64,000 nucleotides of DNA from Aromatoleum toluolicum. GTDB taxonomy: Bacteria > Pseudomonadota > Gammaproteobacteria > Burkholderiales > Rhodocyclaceae. Positions 34,389-44,141 of the stretch are shown piece after piece. The position numbers were made by a program, and so were the translations under genes. Positions within the stretch are counted from its first letter, which is position 1. Every line of letters begins with the position of its first letter. Where the stretch lies: positions 54,995 to 118,994 of the forward strand of contig NZ_WTVS01000007.1 in assembly GCF_012911005.2 (NCBI RefSeq), given 5' to 3'. The notes below the pieces were generated by a model. It was not told the DNA's origin, ran no database searches, and saw only the letters and a list, made by a program, of their open reading frames with translations.

Positions 34389-34415
34389 TTAGCACTCCGA
34401 GTCGTTGAGTGCTAA
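34389..34415 (+). promoter_or_regulatory. CIRCE operator (HrcA binding site) upstream of rpoH
   Basis: TTAGCACTC at 34389-34397, a 9-bp spacer, and GAGTGCTAA at 34407-34415 form a perfect CIRCE element (TTAGCACTC-N9-GAGTGCTAA). It ends 27 bp before the rpoH start codon, a repressor-type position. HrcA bound here would repress the sigma-32 gene until heat shock titrates it away. Sequence match is exact; regulation is inferred from the known HrcA/CIRCE system. Confidence 0.95.
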
Positions 34416-34442
34416 AATCACGCGCATGGAGGAATACCGTAC

Positions 34443-35291
<849 letters not shown>

Positions 35292-35314
35292 GCAGCTTTT
35301 CTCCCCCGCACGCG

Positions 35315-35337
35315 AACGGCAGCGTCAGGCTGCCGTT
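35315..35337. terminator. Rho-independent terminator between rpoH and sco
   Basis: AACGGCAGC at 35315-35323 pairs with GCTGCCGTT at 35329-35337 around a GTCAG loop, followed by TTC and further T-rich sequence. It ends rpoH (plus) and, being palindromic with its 3' end 2 bp from the sco stop, probably also the cox operon. Confidence 0.85.
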
Positions 35338-35338
35338 T

Positions 35339-35932
35339 TCATTTTCCGGCCAGCAAGGTGCGGATGTCCGCGACGATGTTGTCCGCGGTCTCGCCGTGCT
35401 TCACGTAGAGGCGAACCCGTCCCTTGGGATCGAAGACGTAGGTTCCGGTCGAGTGGTCGACGGTGTAGTTGGTGCCGGACGTGTCGCCGCTCTTCTGGTA
35501 GAAGACGCGGAATTCCTTGGCCACCGCGGTGGTCTGGGCGGCGTCGCCGCGCAGCGCAATGAAGTGCGGGTCGAACACGGGAATGTATTGCGCGAGGAGT
35601 TGCTGCGTGTCGCGTTCGGGGTCGACGGTGACGAACAGGACCTGCAGGCGCTCCGCATCGGGGCCGAGCTGGCGCATGACTTCGGCCATGGTCGCAAGAT
35701 TCGTCGGACACACGTCCGGGCACTGCGTATAGCCGAAGAACAGCGTGACGACCTTGCCGCGGAAATCGGAAAGCGTGCGCTGTGCGCCGTTGTGATCGGA
35801 CAGCGCGAGTCCCTTGCCGTAGTCGGCGCCGGTGATGTCGGTGGCGCGGAACGCGGTCGTGGCAGAGGGGTTGGAGCAGGCTGCGAGGGTGGCGACTGCG
35901 AGCGTTGCGGCGACGATCAGGGCGCGGAGCAT
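35339..35932 (-). CDS. sco: SCO1/SenC copper chaperone for cytochrome oxidase
   Basis: The 197-aa protein is a lipoprotein (signal ending ATLAACSNP) with a thioredoxin fold. It has the copper-binding CPDVC motif in FFGYTQCPDVCPTNLATM, the VTVDPERDT segment and a distal His in YTVDHSTGTYVFD. Sco proteins deliver copper to the CuA site of cytochrome c oxidase subunit II or keep its thiols reduced. It is the last gene of the oxidase operon, 28 bp after ctaB. The start was set at the Met opening the signal sequence. Confidence 0.95.
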   Translation of the reverse strand: MLRALIVAATLAVATLAACSNPSATTAFRATDITGADYGKGLALSDHNGAQRTLSDFRGKVVTLFFGYTQCPDVCPTNLATMAEVMRQLGPDAERLQVLFVTVDPERDTQQLLAQYIPVFDPHFIALRGDAAQTTAVAKEFRVFYQKSGDTSGTNYTVDHSTGTYVFDPKGRVRLYVKHGETADNIVADIRTLLAGK

Positions 35933-35960
35933 CTTTCCTGGGACCGGGACATGGAGGGGA

Positions 35961-36884
35961 TCAGAAACGCAGGTAATGATCCGCCAGCAGGGCCGCGAAG
36001 AGCAAGAACAGATACAGGATGGAGAAGCGGAAGGCGCGTCGTGCGCGGGCGTCGCTGTAGTCGACGTACAGGCGCCAAGCGTGTCCGAGGTAGCAGCCGC
36101 CGAGCGCAATCGCGGCGACGAGGTAGGGGATGCCGCTCATGCGCGTCGCGAACGGCAGCAGCGTGACGCCGAAGAGGATGCATGTATACAGCAACACCGA
36201 GAGCCGCGTGAATTCGGGGCCGTGGGTGACCGGCAGCATCGGCAGCCCGGCGCGTGCGTAGTCGGCACTGCGGTAGAGCGCGAGGGACCAGAAGTGCGGC
36301 GGAGTCCAGGCGAAGATGATGAGGAAGAGGAGCAGCGCGTCGGCGCTAACGTCGCCGGTGACGGAAGCCCAGCCGAGCACCGGGGGCATGGCGCCGGAGG
36401 CGCCGCCGATGACGATGTTTTGTGGCGTGCGCGGCTTGAGGAAGATGGTGTAAACCACCGCATAGCCGACGAAGGTCGCGAGCGTGAGCCACATCGTCAG
36501 CGGGTTGACGAGCTGGTGCAGGATCAGGAGGCCGCTGCCGCCGAGCGCGACGGCGAAGGCGAGCGTCTCGCGCGGCGTGAGCTCGCCGCGCGGCAGGGGG
36601 CGTCCGCGGGTGCGGCTCATGCGCGCATCGATGCGCATTTCGATGAGGCAGTTCATCGCCGCGGCGGCACCCGCGACGCAGGCGATGCCGACGGTGGCGG
36701 CGAGCACGATGACGGGCGACGGCAAGCCGTCGGGGACGGCGAGGAACATGCCGATGATGGCGCAAAACACGATCAGGGAATTCACCCGCGGCTTCGTCAG
36801 CACGTAGAAGGCGTGCAGGCGCGCCGTCGCGACGTGGGAATCAGCGACGTGAGAATCAGGCGTAAGAATTTTCGCGGCCCGCAT
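35961..36884 (-). CDS. ctaB: Protoheme IX farnesyltransferase (heme O synthase)
   Basis: The 307-aa UbiA-family membrane prenyltransferase has about 7-9 helices and the two Asp-rich motifs: [21 protein letters not shown] and a second near [16 protein letters not shown]. It opens with the typical [18 protein letters not shown]. It farnesylates heme b to heme O, the precursor of heme A. The ORF overlaps the end of ctaA (cox15) by 29 bp. Together with ctaA it supplies the heme for CtaD. Confidence 0.96.
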   Translation of the reverse strand: MRAAKILTPDSHVADSHVATARLHAFYVLTKPRVNSLIVFCAIIGMFLAVPDGLPSPVIVLAATVGIACVAGAAAAMNCLIEMRIDARMSRTRGRPLPRGELTPRETLAFAVALGGSGLLILHQLVNPLTMWLTLATFVGYAVVYTIFLKPRTPQNIVIGGASGAMPPVLGWASVTGDVSADALLLFLIIFAWTPPHFWSLALYRSADYARAGLPMLPVTHGPEFTRLSVLLYTCILFGVTLLPFATRMSGIPYLVAAIALGGCYLGHAWRLYVDYSDARARRAFRFSILYLFLLFAALLADHYLRF

Positions 36885-37893
36885 GACCTGCCCTCCTCTG
36901 CGCAGCCATTGCGGGACTGCGGGCTCCGCGCAGGCTGCGGTTGATCCAGACCATCACGATGACGAGCGCCGCAGCGCCGGCGTTGTGCGCGACCGCGAGC
37001 GGCAGCGGAAGACTGAGCACGACGTTGGCGATACCGAGGGCGAGCTGGGCGGCGAGTGCGGCCAGCAGGACGGCACCGAAACGGCGCGTCACGGAGCGGC
37101 GCAGCAGTGCGCAGGCCAGCGCGATCAGTACCACGCCGGCAATCACTGCGCCGACGCGATGCGACCAGTGGATCGCGGTGAGTGCCGCCAGCGGGAGCAC
37201 TTCGCCGTCGGCGGTCATGCCGAGCTCGCGCACGACATGGAAGGCATTCGCGTAGTCGGCCGCCGGCCACAGGCTGCCCTGACAGGTGGGTACGTCGGTG
37301 CAGGCGAGCGCTGCGTAGTTGGTGCTCGTCCAGCCCCCGAGCGCAATCTGTACCGCAAGCAGCGCGAAGGCCGCGCGCGCAAGGATGATGAGGCCGCGCG
37401 GAACCTCGATCCGCGCCGGCGCATGGACATGCAAGGCAAGCCAGGCGAGCAGCGCCAGGGTCGTGAGCCCGCCGAGGAGGTGGGCCGTGACGATGGCCGG
37501 CTTGAGCAGCAGCGTGACGGTCCATTTGCCGAGCAGCCCCTGGAAGATCACGATGCCGACTAGGGCTGCGGCGAGCCGCGGGGCGACGCCCGGGGTGCCG
37601 CGGTGCCGCCAGGCGAGGAGCGCGATGGCGACGATGAGGAGCCCCAGGCTGGCGGCGAGGTAGCGGTGGATCATCTCCTTCCACGCCTTCGGGAGGCTGA
37701 CCGGCCCTTGAGGGTCGGCGGCGTGGGTTCCGCGGATCGCGTCCGCGGCGTGATGCGGGCTGAGCTGGCCGTAGCAGCCCGGCCAGTCGGGGCAGCCCAG
37801 GCCGGCGTCGGATAGGCGGACGTAGGCGCCGAAGACGACGACGAGCGTCGTGAGCGCGAGCGCGAGCAGAATCAGGCGGCGGTAGGCGGTCAT
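36856..37893 (-). CDS. ctaA: Heme A synthase (COX15/CtaA)
   Basis: The 345-aa polytopic protein (about 8 helices) has the COX15 opening [20 protein letters not shown], a [16 protein letters not shown] histidine segment, [21 protein letters not shown] and a second [10 protein letters not shown] histidine segment. It oxidises heme O to heme A. The start ATG overlaps the upstream stop by ATGA, and its 3' end overlaps ctaB. The 'CPDWP' and 'CTDVPTC' motifs mark the class with paired extracytoplasmic cysteines. Confidence 0.95.
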   Translation of the reverse strand: MTAYRRLILLALALTTLVVVFGAYVRLSDAGLGCPDWPGCYGQLSPHHAADAIRGTHAADPQGPVSLPKAWKEMIHRYLAASLGLLIVAIALLAWRHRGTPGVAPRLAAALVGIVIFQGLLGKWTVTLLLKPAIVTAHLLGGLTTLALLAWLALHVHAPARIEVPRGLIILARAAFALLAVQIALGGWTSTNYAALACTDVPTCQGSLWPAADYANAFHVVRELGMTADGEVLPLAALTAIHWSHRVGAVIAGVVLIALACALLRRSVTRRFGAVLLAALAAQLALGIANVVLSLPLPLAVAHNAGAAALVIVMVWINRSLRGARSPAMAAQRRAGHAGRENSYA

Positions 37894-38564
37894 CGTGCGG
37901 TGCGCTCTTCGGTGACGGGGGCCGAACGAGCCGGGGGAGACAACTGCGCCCGCCCGAGCGCCGAATACTTGAGCAGGCGCTGCAGATCCTTGATGACGCG
38001 TCGCGGCTCGGCGTTCTCGGGGAAGCGCATCATCACGCTGCCGCGCGGATCGACCAGATAGACGTGGCGCTCCCGCTCGGCGGCAGGCAGGTGCGCGAGC
38101 CATGCCGGGCTGGCGCGGGCGAGGCGCAGCCCGTCGTGGGCCGCGAGCAGCTCGCCAGCCGGCATCGCGGCGTCGGAAATCAGCCACAGGCGCGCGACGC
38201 GCTCCATCTCTTCGCCCTGCGCGAGACGGGACTGGCGCATCAGGTACAGGGAATCCGCGCAGGCGCTATCGCACGTGCCGGATGCGGCGAACAGCAGGGT
38301 CCAGCGGCCCTCGAGTTCCTCGCGCGCGACATCGGGCTGGCCAGCGACGCCCGGCAGCACCGCGTCGGGCAGGGATGCGGGCACGAGCAGCTCGCCGTAG
38401 TTGGCCCGCCCTTTCGGCTGCCAGACGTAGTAGGCGAAATACGAGGCGACGACGGGCAGCACGCAGACGAAGGCGAGCAGCGCCAGCGTACGGCGTCCGG
38501 CGCGGGTGCGCGCGATGCCGTCGTCGGGCGCGGGTGCAGGCTCAGAGATGCTTGCGGTGGTCAT
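37890..38564 (-). CDS. Sco-like membrane-anchored thiol protein of the oxidase operon
   Basis: The 224-aa protein has one N-terminal transmembrane helix (LALLAFVCVLPVVASYFAYY) and a periplasmic thioredoxin-like domain. The key feature is a C-x3-C in FAASGTCDSACADSLYLMR, matching the copper/thiol motif of Sco in spacing, followed later by VYLVDPRGSVMMRF. It is probably an assembly factor for the CuA or CuB site, but the equivalent of the distal Sco histidine is uncertain. It overlaps the surf1 3' end by 23 bp and the ctaA start by 4 bp. Confidence 0.75.
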   Translation of the reverse strand: MTTASISEPAPAPDDGIARTRAGRRTLALLAFVCVLPVVASYFAYYVWQPKGRANYGELLVPASLPDAVLPGVAGQPDVAREELEGRWTLLFAASGTCDSACADSLYLMRQSRLAQGEEMERVARLWLISDAAMPAGELLAAHDGLRLARASPAWLAHLPAAERERHVYLVDPRGSVMMRFPENAEPRRVIKDLQRLLKYSALGRAQLSPPARSAPVTEERTAR

Positions 38565-39270
38565 GCCGGGGACTCCGGAAAGCGTTCCACAGGTACCGCA
38601 GGGTGAGCGCGGTCGCGAGGGCCGCGAGGGCGTACCACTGGAGGGCGTAGCCGCGGTGGCGCTCGATGCCGGCATCGGGCTCGGGCCAGCTGCGGATCAG
38701 GCCGTCGTCGGCGGGGCTGGTCTGCTGCACGTAGAAGTCGGCCACCGCCAGTCGCGTTTCGCTGCGGTAGCGGGCGAGATCGAGCGCCTGCCAGACGCTG
38801 CCCGAGGGGGCGTCGGCGGCGAGCATGAAGGGTTTTTCTTCGGGATGGCGCACGCGGCCGGTGACGACGGTCGCGCCGGGCGGGTTGGCGATCCGGGGGG
38901 GCGGCTGCGAGCGGTCGGCACCCGCGCCGATCCAGCCGCGGTTGACCAGCACGACGGCCCCCTGCCCTGTGAGCTGCAGCGGCGTAAAGACGTGGTAGCC
39001 GGCGCGCCCCTCGTGAACGCGGTTGTCGATCAGGATGCTGCGCCCGGGGAGCCATTCGCCATGGAGTTCGACGCTTTGCCACTCGGACAGGGCCGTCGCG
39101 TCGAGAGGCTGGGCGGGGCGATCGGCCGCGGCACGGTATTCGGCTTGCAGTTCGGCCTTTTCCGCGGCGCGACGTGTCTGCCAGTTGCCCAGCTGCAGCG
39201 TGAGCAGCGCAAGCGCCACGCCCGCGAGCAGCGGCACGGGATGCAGACGGGCGTGACGACGCAGGCTCAT
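38542..39270 (-). CDS. SURF1 family cytochrome oxidase assembly protein
   Basis: The 242-aa protein has the SURF1 layout: an N-terminal helix (VPLLAGVALALLTLQLGNWQ), a periplasmic domain with ILIDNRVHEGRAGYHVFTPL and VVLVNRGWIGAGADRS, and a C-terminal helix (YALQWYALAALATALTLRYL). SURF1 proteins help insert or hold heme A in subunit I. It is 13 bp downstream of ctaE in the oxidase operon. Confidence 0.93.
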   Translation of the reverse strand: MSLRRHARLHPVPLLAGVALALLTLQLGNWQTRRAAEKAELQAEYRAAADRPAQPLDATALSEWQSVELHGEWLPGRSILIDNRVHEGRAGYHVFTPLQLTGQGAVVLVNRGWIGAGADRSQPPPRIANPPGATVVTGRVRHPEEKPFMLAADAPSGSVWQALDLARYRSETRLAVADFYVQQTSPADDGLIRSWPEPDAGIERHRGYALQWYALAALATALTLRYLWNAFRSPRHDHRKHL

Positions 39271-39283
39271 TCGCAGCGGCCGC

Positions 39284-40135
39284 TTACAGCAGGTAGACGA
39301 CGACGAACAGCAGCAGCCATACGACGTCGACGAAGTGCCAGTACCACGCGGCGGCCTCGAAGCCGAAGTGGCTGTCGGGGGTGAAATGTCCGGCCAGCGC
39401 GCGGCCGAGCATCACCGTGAGCATGATTGCGCCGACCGTGACGTGCAGGCCGTGGAAGCCGGTGAGGAGATAGAAGGTGGAGCCGTAGATGCCGGTGTCG
39501 AGGCGCAGGTTGAGTTCGGCGTAGGCGTGGCGGTATTCGTAGATCTGCAGGCTGAGGAAGAGGACGCCGAGCAGGATGGTGACGAGCAGGCCGAGCTTGA
39601 GCTGGGTGCGCTTGTCGTGGCGCAGGCCGTGGTGCGCCCAGGTGAGGGTGGCGCCGGAGCTGAGCAGGATCAGGGTGTTGAGTGCGGGGATGCCCCAGGC
39701 GCCCATCGGCGTGAAGGGGTCGGGCTTGTCGGGGCCGGCCGTGGGCCAGCCGCCGGCGAAGCCCTGCCACAGCAGTTCCATGGTGTCGCCGGTCGCGAGC
39801 CAGGGGACGGAGAGGACGCGGGCGTAGAACAGCGCACCGAAGAAGGCGGCGAAGAACATGACTTCGGAGAAGATGAACCAGCTCATCGACCAGCGGAAGG
39901 AGCGGTCGACCTTGCGCCCGTACTTGCCGCCTTCGGACTCGTGCACGACCTGACCGAACCAGCCGAACAGCATGAAGACGAGGATCGCGATGCCGAGAAA
40001 GAAGAGCCACGGCCCGGCCTTGACGCCGTTGAGCCACATCGCGGCACCGCTGCCGAAGAGCAGCAGCGCGATCGAGCCGAAGATGGGGTACTTCGAGGGT
40101 TCGGGTACGAAGTATTTTTCGAAGGTGTGCGTCAT
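39284..40135 (-). CDS. ctaE: Cytochrome c oxidase subunit III
   Basis: The 283-aa protein has seven predicted helices. Features include WSMSWFIFSEVMFFAAFFGA, TLILLSSGATLTWAHHGLR and FYLLTGFHGLHVTVGAIML, the last two typical of subunit III. It stabilises the oxidase core. The start at 40135 precedes MTHTFEKYFVPEPSKYPIF; an in-frame extension to 40234 is not conserved-looking. The DUF2970 gene lies 25 bp upstream. Confidence 0.96.
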   Translation of the reverse strand: MTHTFEKYFVPEPSKYPIFGSIALLLFGSGAAMWLNGVKAGPWLFFLGIAILVFMLFGWFGQVVHESEGGKYGRKVDRSFRWSMSWFIFSEVMFFAAFFGALFYARVLSVPWLATGDTMELLWQGFAGGWPTAGPDKPDPFTPMGAWGIPALNTLILLSSGATLTWAHHGLRHDKRTQLKLGLLVTILLGVLFLSLQIYEYRHAYAELNLRLDTGIYGSTFYLLTGFHGLHVTVGAIMLTVMLGRALAGHFTPDSHFGFEAAAWYWHFVDVVWLLLFVVVYLL

Positions 40136-40160
40136 GTCCGTCCTCCCTCCTGTCCAATCC

Positions 40161-40403
40161 CTATGAACCGACCACCATCCGCACGACGGCGACGATGGTG
40201 AGCACGAACGCGAGGCCCGCGAGCAGTGCGGCAACGACGACCGCGCGCGGGTCGAGCGAACGGGAATCGTGTTCGTAGTCGTGGCGGCGCCGTATGCCGA
40301 TGAAGGACCACAGCACGGCGCGCAGGGTCGCGAGGAAGCCGGCGCGCGGCGGTGTGGCGGAATCGTTGCGGGGCGGCGCGGGGCGCGGATCTTCGTTCAG
40401 CAT
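40161..40403 (-). CDS. DUF2970 small membrane protein of the oxidase operon
   Basis: The product of about 80 aa has a soluble N-terminus and a hydrophobic middle (GFLATLRAVLWSFIGIRRRH) followed by a clear transmembrane helix (VVVAALLAGLAFVLTIVAVV). This is the DUF2970 pattern, found with betaproteobacterial oxidase operons. Function is unknown; a structural or assembly role is inferred from context. A GTG three codons earlier (40412) would overlap the ctaG stop as GTGA, so either start is possible. Confidence 0.85.
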   Translation of the reverse strand: MLNEDPRPAPPRNDSATPPRAGFLATLRAVLWSFIGIRRRHDYEHDSRSLDPRAVVVAALLAGLAFVLTIVAVVRMVVGS

Positions 40404-40408
40404 GGCGA

Positions 40409-40972
40409 TCACGAACGGCCTCCCGCGCCGTCACCGGCAATGCGGCGCCCGGCTATTTCAAAGAACGTGTAGGAGAGGGTGATGACCGTGACGTCCGCGG
40501 GCAGGCCGGGATCGACGACGAAGGCGACGGGCATTGTGCGTTTTTCGCCGGCGGCCAGCGTCTGCTTGGCAAAGCAGAAGCATTCGAGCTTGCGGAAGTA
40601 CTGGCCGGCGACTTGCGGGCCGTAGCTGGGGACGGCTTGGCCGGTGACGGGTTCGCTGCGGGTGTTGGACACTTCGTAGGCGACGGTGGCGAGTTCGCCG
40701 GGATGGACGCTGATCTGGGTCTGCAGCGGGCGGAATTGCCACGGCAGGTCGTGGATGTTGGCGTCGAACTGGACCGTGACGGTGCGCGTGAGGTCGATCT
40801 GAGTGTTGGCGGCGGTGTCGGGTTTGAGCAGGTTGTTGATGCCGGTGACTTCGCAGATCTTTTCGTAGAAGGGCACGAGCAGGAAGCCGAAACCGAACAT
40901 GACGACGGCCGCGACGGCGAGGCGCACGAGCAGGCGGCGGTTTTCCGCGGCGATGCGGCTTGGCGCACTCAT
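40409..40972 (-). CDS. ctaG: CtaG/Cox11 copper chaperone for oxidase subunit I
   Basis: The 187-aa protein has one N-terminal helix (AVAAVVMFGFGFLLVPFYE) and a periplasmic Ig-like domain with the copper motif KLECFCFAKQTLAAGE. It contains FDANIHDLPWQFRPLQTQI and MPVAFVVDPGLPADV, both typical of Cox11. It delivers copper to the CuB site of subunit I. The ATG overlaps the stop of the preceding 40-aa gene, indicating translational coupling. Confidence 0.95.
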   Translation of the reverse strand: MSAPSRIAAENRRLLVRLAVAAVVMFGFGFLLVPFYEKICEVTGINNLLKPDTAANTQIDLTRTVTVQFDANIHDLPWQFRPLQTQISVHPGELATVAYEVSNTRSEPVTGQAVPSYGPQVAGQYFRKLECFCFAKQTLAAGEKRTMPVAFVVDPGLPADVTVITLSYTFFEIAGRRIAGDGAGGRS

Positions 40973-41091
40973 GGGGTGAGCCCCTTGAACTTGAACAGCG
41001 CCATGAGGAAGAACAGCAGCGCGACGACCGCCAGCAGGAGGGCGGTGCGGCGGTTCGCGGCGCGGCGGGCGGGGTCGTCGCTGTGGGTCAT
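40969..41091 (-). CDS. Cytochrome oxidase small assembly protein (40 aa)
   Basis: A 40-aa frame lies between the small ORF at 41091-41285 and ctaG. It starts MTHSDDPARRAANRRTALLL and continues with a single transmembrane helix (AVVALLFFLMALFKFKG). Comparable short single-helix proteins occur just before ctaG in many betaproteobacterial oxidase operons. The stop overlaps the ctaG ATG as ATGA, and its own ATG overlaps the upstream stop as TGATG. Coupling on both sides supports it being real. Confidence 0.85.
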   Translation of the reverse strand: MTHSDDPARRAANRRTALLLAVVALLFFLMALFKFKGLTP

Positions 41092-41285
41092 CACGGGATC
41101 GGGCTCGTCCATGTCGGGAGCAGCCCTGACGCCGTGAGCTGCGAACCGCGCCGCGCCGGGTATTCGCGCCGCCGGCTGCGGAACTCGCCCTGCGGGCTCA
41201 GATAGTCCTCGCCGGCTCTGCGAACACCCGGCACGTCGCTCGCGTCGGTACCGGCTCGACGGTCGATCATGGAAAGGCGATTCAT
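41091..41285 (-). CDS. Small unknown ORF between ctaD and the small assembly protein
   Basis: A 64-aa frame runs from an ATG that overlaps the ctaD stop (ATGA) to a stop that overlaps the next ATG (TGATG). The product (MNRLSMIDRRAGTDASDVPG then GEDYLSPQGEFRSRRREYPA) is Arg-rich and has no transmembrane helix. Perfect coupling on both ends is the main evidence that it is translated; alternatively it is a spacer that keeps ribosomes moving into the small assembly gene. No family is recognised. Confidence 0.4.
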   Translation of the reverse strand: MNRLSMIDRRAGTDASDVPGVRRAGEDYLSPQGEFRSRRREYPARRGSQLTASGLLPTWTSPIP

Positions 41286-42859
41286 CTCACCACCGGCGCT
41301 TCTTCGAAGGTGTGGTGCGGCGCGGGCGACGGGACCGTCCATTCCAGCCCTTCGGCACCTTCCCAAGCGCGTGCCGAGGCCTTTTCGCCGCCGCGCACAC
41401 ACTTCACGACCGCGACGAGGAAGATGAGCTGCGAGAGGCCGAAGCCGAAGGCGCCGATCGAGGCCATCATGTTGAAATCGGCGAACTGCAGCGCGTAGTC
41501 GGGGATGCGGCGCGGCATGCCGGCGAGCCCGAGGAAGTGCATCGGGAAGAAGGTGATGTTGAAGAAGACGATCGAGCACCAGAAGTGCAGCTTGCCGATG
41601 CGCTCGTCGGGCATGTGGCCGGTCCACTTCGGCAGCCAGTAGTAGGCGCCGGCGAAGAGCGCGAAGAGGCTGCCGGCGACGAGCACATAGTGGAAGTGGG
41701 CGACGACGTAGTAGGTGTCCTGCACCTGGATGTCGATCGGGGCAATGGCGCAGATGAGCCCGGTGAAGCCGCCCATCGTGAACACGAAGATGAAGCCGAC
41801 TGCCCACAGCATCGGCGTCTCGAAGGTCATCGAGCCGCGCCACATCGTCGCGATCCAGTTGAACACCTTCACACCGGTGGGCACGGCGATGAGCATCGTC
41901 GCGTACATGAAGAAGAGCTGGCCGGCCGCGGGCATGCCGGTGGTGAACATGTGGTGAGCCCACACGCTGAAGGAGAGGATCGCGATCGATGCGGTGGCGT
42001 ACACCATCGATGCATAGCCGAACAGCGGCTTGCGCGCGAAGGTGGGGATGATCTGGCTGACGATGCCGAAGGCCGGGAGGATCATGATGTAGACCTCCGG
42101 GTGGCCGAAGAACCAGAAGATATGCTGGTACATCACCGGGTCGCCGCCGCCGGCGGCGCTGAAGAAGCTGGTGCCGAAATGGCGGTCGGTGAGCACCATG
42201 GTCACGGCGCCGGCGAGCACCGGCATCACGGCGATCAGCAGGTAGGCGGTGATGAGCCAGGTCCAGCAGAAGAGCGGCATCTTCATCATCGTCATGCCGG
42301 GTGCGCGCATGTTGAGGATGGTCACGACGATGTTGATCGCGCCCATGATGGAGCTCACGCCCATGATGTGGATCGCGAAGATCGCGAGATCCATGCCCAT
42401 GCCCATCTGCACGGAGAGCGGCGCGTAGAGCGTCCAGCCCGCGGCGGTGGCGCCGCCGGGGACGAAGAAGGAGCCGATCAGCAGGATCGCGGCCGGCGGC
42501 AGGAGCCAGAAGCTCCAGTTGTTCATGCGCGCGAAGGCCATGTCGCACGCGCCGATCATCAGCGGGATCTGCCAGTTTGCGAAGCCGACGAAGGCGGGCA
42601 TGATGGCGCCGAACACCATCACGAGGCCGTGCATGGTCGTGAGCTGGTTGAAGAACTCGGGCTGCACGACCTGCAGGCCGGGCTGGAACAGCTCCGCGCG
42701 GATCGTCAGCGCCATCACGCCCCCCGAGAGGAACATGATGAAGCTGAAGATCAGGTACATCGTGCCGATGTCCTTGTGATTGGTCGTCGTGATCCAGCGC
42801 ATCAGGCCGGTGGGGCCGTGGTGCTCGCCGTGCAGGTGATCGGGCATTACCGCCGCCAT
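41282..42859 (-). CDS. ctaD: Cytochrome c oxidase subunit I
   Basis: The 525-aa protein has about 12 helices with the heme-copper oxidase signatures: TTMHGLVMVFGAIMPAF (low-spin heme His), FWFFGHPEVYIMILPAFG (CuB His-Tyr region), SVWAHHMFTTGMP (CuB histidines) and DTYYVVAHFHYVLV (heme a/a3 histidines). GHPEVYI with the cross-linked Tyr and the K-channel features fit an A-type aa3 oxidase. The ATG at 42859 follows a strong AAGGAGG. It is the catalytic subunit for O2 reduction and proton pumping. Confidence 0.98.
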   Translation of the reverse strand: MAAVMPDHLHGEHHGPTGLMRWITTTNHKDIGTMYLIFSFIMFLSGGVMALTIRAELFQPGLQVVQPEFFNQLTTMHGLVMVFGAIMPAFVGFANWQIPLMIGACDMAFARMNNWSFWLLPPAAILLIGSFFVPGGATAAGWTLYAPLSVQMGMGMDLAIFAIHIMGVSSIMGAINIVVTILNMRAPGMTMMKMPLFCWTWLITAYLLIAVMPVLAGAVTMVLTDRHFGTSFFSAAGGGDPVMYQHIFWFFGHPEVYIMILPAFGIVSQIIPTFARKPLFGYASMVYATASIAILSFSVWAHHMFTTGMPAAGQLFFMYATMLIAVPTGVKVFNWIATMWRGSMTFETPMLWAVGFIFVFTMGGFTGLICAIAPIDIQVQDTYYVVAHFHYVLVAGSLFALFAGAYYWLPKWTGHMPDERIGKLHFWCSIVFFNITFFPMHFLGLAGMPRRIPDYALQFADFNMMASIGAFGFGLSQLIFLVAVVKCVRGGEKASARAWEGAEGLEWTVPSPAPHHTFEEAPVVR

Positions 42860-42901
42860 GCTGCCTCCTTGACGATTCAAGCGTTCAGGCGTTCCGTGGC
42901 T

Positions 42902-44029
42902 TCACTTGCCCCGCGCCGCCGCGATCTGCGCGGGCTGGATGGCTTCGCCGGTCTTGTTGCTCCAGGTGTTGCGCGTGTAGGTGATGACGGCCGCGATGTC
43001 GGCGTCGGACAGCAGCGCACCGAACGCAGCCATCGGCGTGCCGGGACGTCCCTTCAGCACGACGTCGATCTGCGCGGCCGCTTCGCCGAGTACGACCTTC
43101 GAGCCGTCGAGCGGCGGGAAGGCGGGCGGCAGGCCCTTGCCGTCGGCCTGATGGCAGGCGACGCAGTTCGCCGCGAAGACCTTGACGCCGTGCTCGACGA
43201 GCTCGGCGAGCGCCCATTCGCGAGCCCCCGCGCTCGCTGCGGCGGCCATCGCGGCCTGCCGGTCGGCGACCCACTTGCCGTAGGCCTCCTGCGACACGAC
43301 ATGCACTTCGATGGGCATGAAGCCGTGGTCCTTGCCGCACAGCTCGGCGCAGTTGCCGCGGTAGACACCTTCCTGGTCGGCGCGGAACCATGCGTCGCGG
43401 ATGAAGCCGGGGATGGCGTCCTGCTTGACGCCAAAGGCCGGCAGCCACCACGAATGGATCACGTCGGCGGCGGTCATCAGCACGCGGATTTTCTTGCCGA
43501 CCGGGACGACGACGGGGTTGTCGACCTCGACCAGATAATGCTCGCCCTTGGCGGCCTTGCCGTCGACCTGCTCGCGCGGGGTCGACAGGTTGGACACGAA
43601 GCGGATGCCCTGCCCTTTGCCCTGCAGGTAGTCGTAACCCCACTTCCACTGGTAGCCGGTGGCCTTGATCGTGATGTCGGGGTCGCGCGTGTCCTTCATC
43701 TCCAGCACCGTCCGGGTCGCCGGCCAGGCCATGCCGAGGAGGATGAGGATAGGGATGACGGTCCAGGCGATCTCGACCGCGGTGTTCTCGTGGAAGTGGG
43801 CGGCGACCGCGCCTTTGGACTTGCGGTGGTGGATCACCGCCCAGAACATCACGCCGAAGACGATCACGAAGATGAACAGGCAAATCAGCAACATGAGCGT
43901 GTGCATGTCGTAGATCTGCGCGGCGATGCCGGTGGCAGGGGGCTGTAGGTTGTAGCGGCTTTGGGCCTGGAGGGCCGGCGCGGTAATCACGAGGGATACG
44001 GCGACTGCATGACGACCGGCAAGACTCAT
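42902..44029 (-). CDS. ctaC: Cytochrome c oxidase subunit II with fused cytochrome c domain
   Basis: The 375-aa protein starts with a signal-like segment, then two transmembrane helices (LMLLICLFIFVIVFGVMFWA and VEIAWTVIPILILLGMAWPA). The CuA cupredoxin domain has VIHSWWLPAFGVKQDAIPG and CAELCGKDHGFMPIEV (Cys-x3-Cys-x3-His plus Met). The C-terminal ~90 residues form a cytochrome c domain with CVACHQADGKGLPP and an axial Met near PGTPMAAFG. This caa3-like fusion passes electrons directly to CuA. It is the first gene of the operon. Confidence 0.97.
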   Translation of the reverse strand: MSLAGRHAVAVSLVITAPALQAQSRYNLQPPATGIAAQIYDMHTLMLLICLFIFVIVFGVMFWAVIHHRKSKGAVAAHFHENTAVEIAWTVIPILILLGMAWPATRTVLEMKDTRDPDITIKATGYQWKWGYDYLQGKGQGIRFVSNLSTPREQVDGKAAKGEHYLVEVDNPVVVPVGKKIRVLMTAADVIHSWWLPAFGVKQDAIPGFIRDAWFRADQEGVYRGNCAELCGKDHGFMPIEVHVVSQEAYGKWVADRQAAMAAAASAGAREWALAELVEHGVKVFAANCVACHQADGKGLPPAFPPLDGSKVVLGEAAAQIDVVLKGRPGTPMAAFGALLSDADIAAVITYTRNTWSNKTGEAIQPAQIAAARGK

Positions 44030-44141
44030 GTCCCAACCCCCATCGAATGCGGCGGCTCCCGCGAGCCGTATTTCAGCGAATACGAATTGATCATGCCATA
44101 GCGGGTTCTCCGGTCGCAATACGCGTTTTTGAGCTTTATCA

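Noticed and set aside
41312..43948. A + strand frame of about 880 codons opposite ctaD and ctaC
   Set aside because: Antisense to two highly conserved oxidase genes; translation is low-complexity (His/Asp/Glu/Val-rich) and lacks any family motif.
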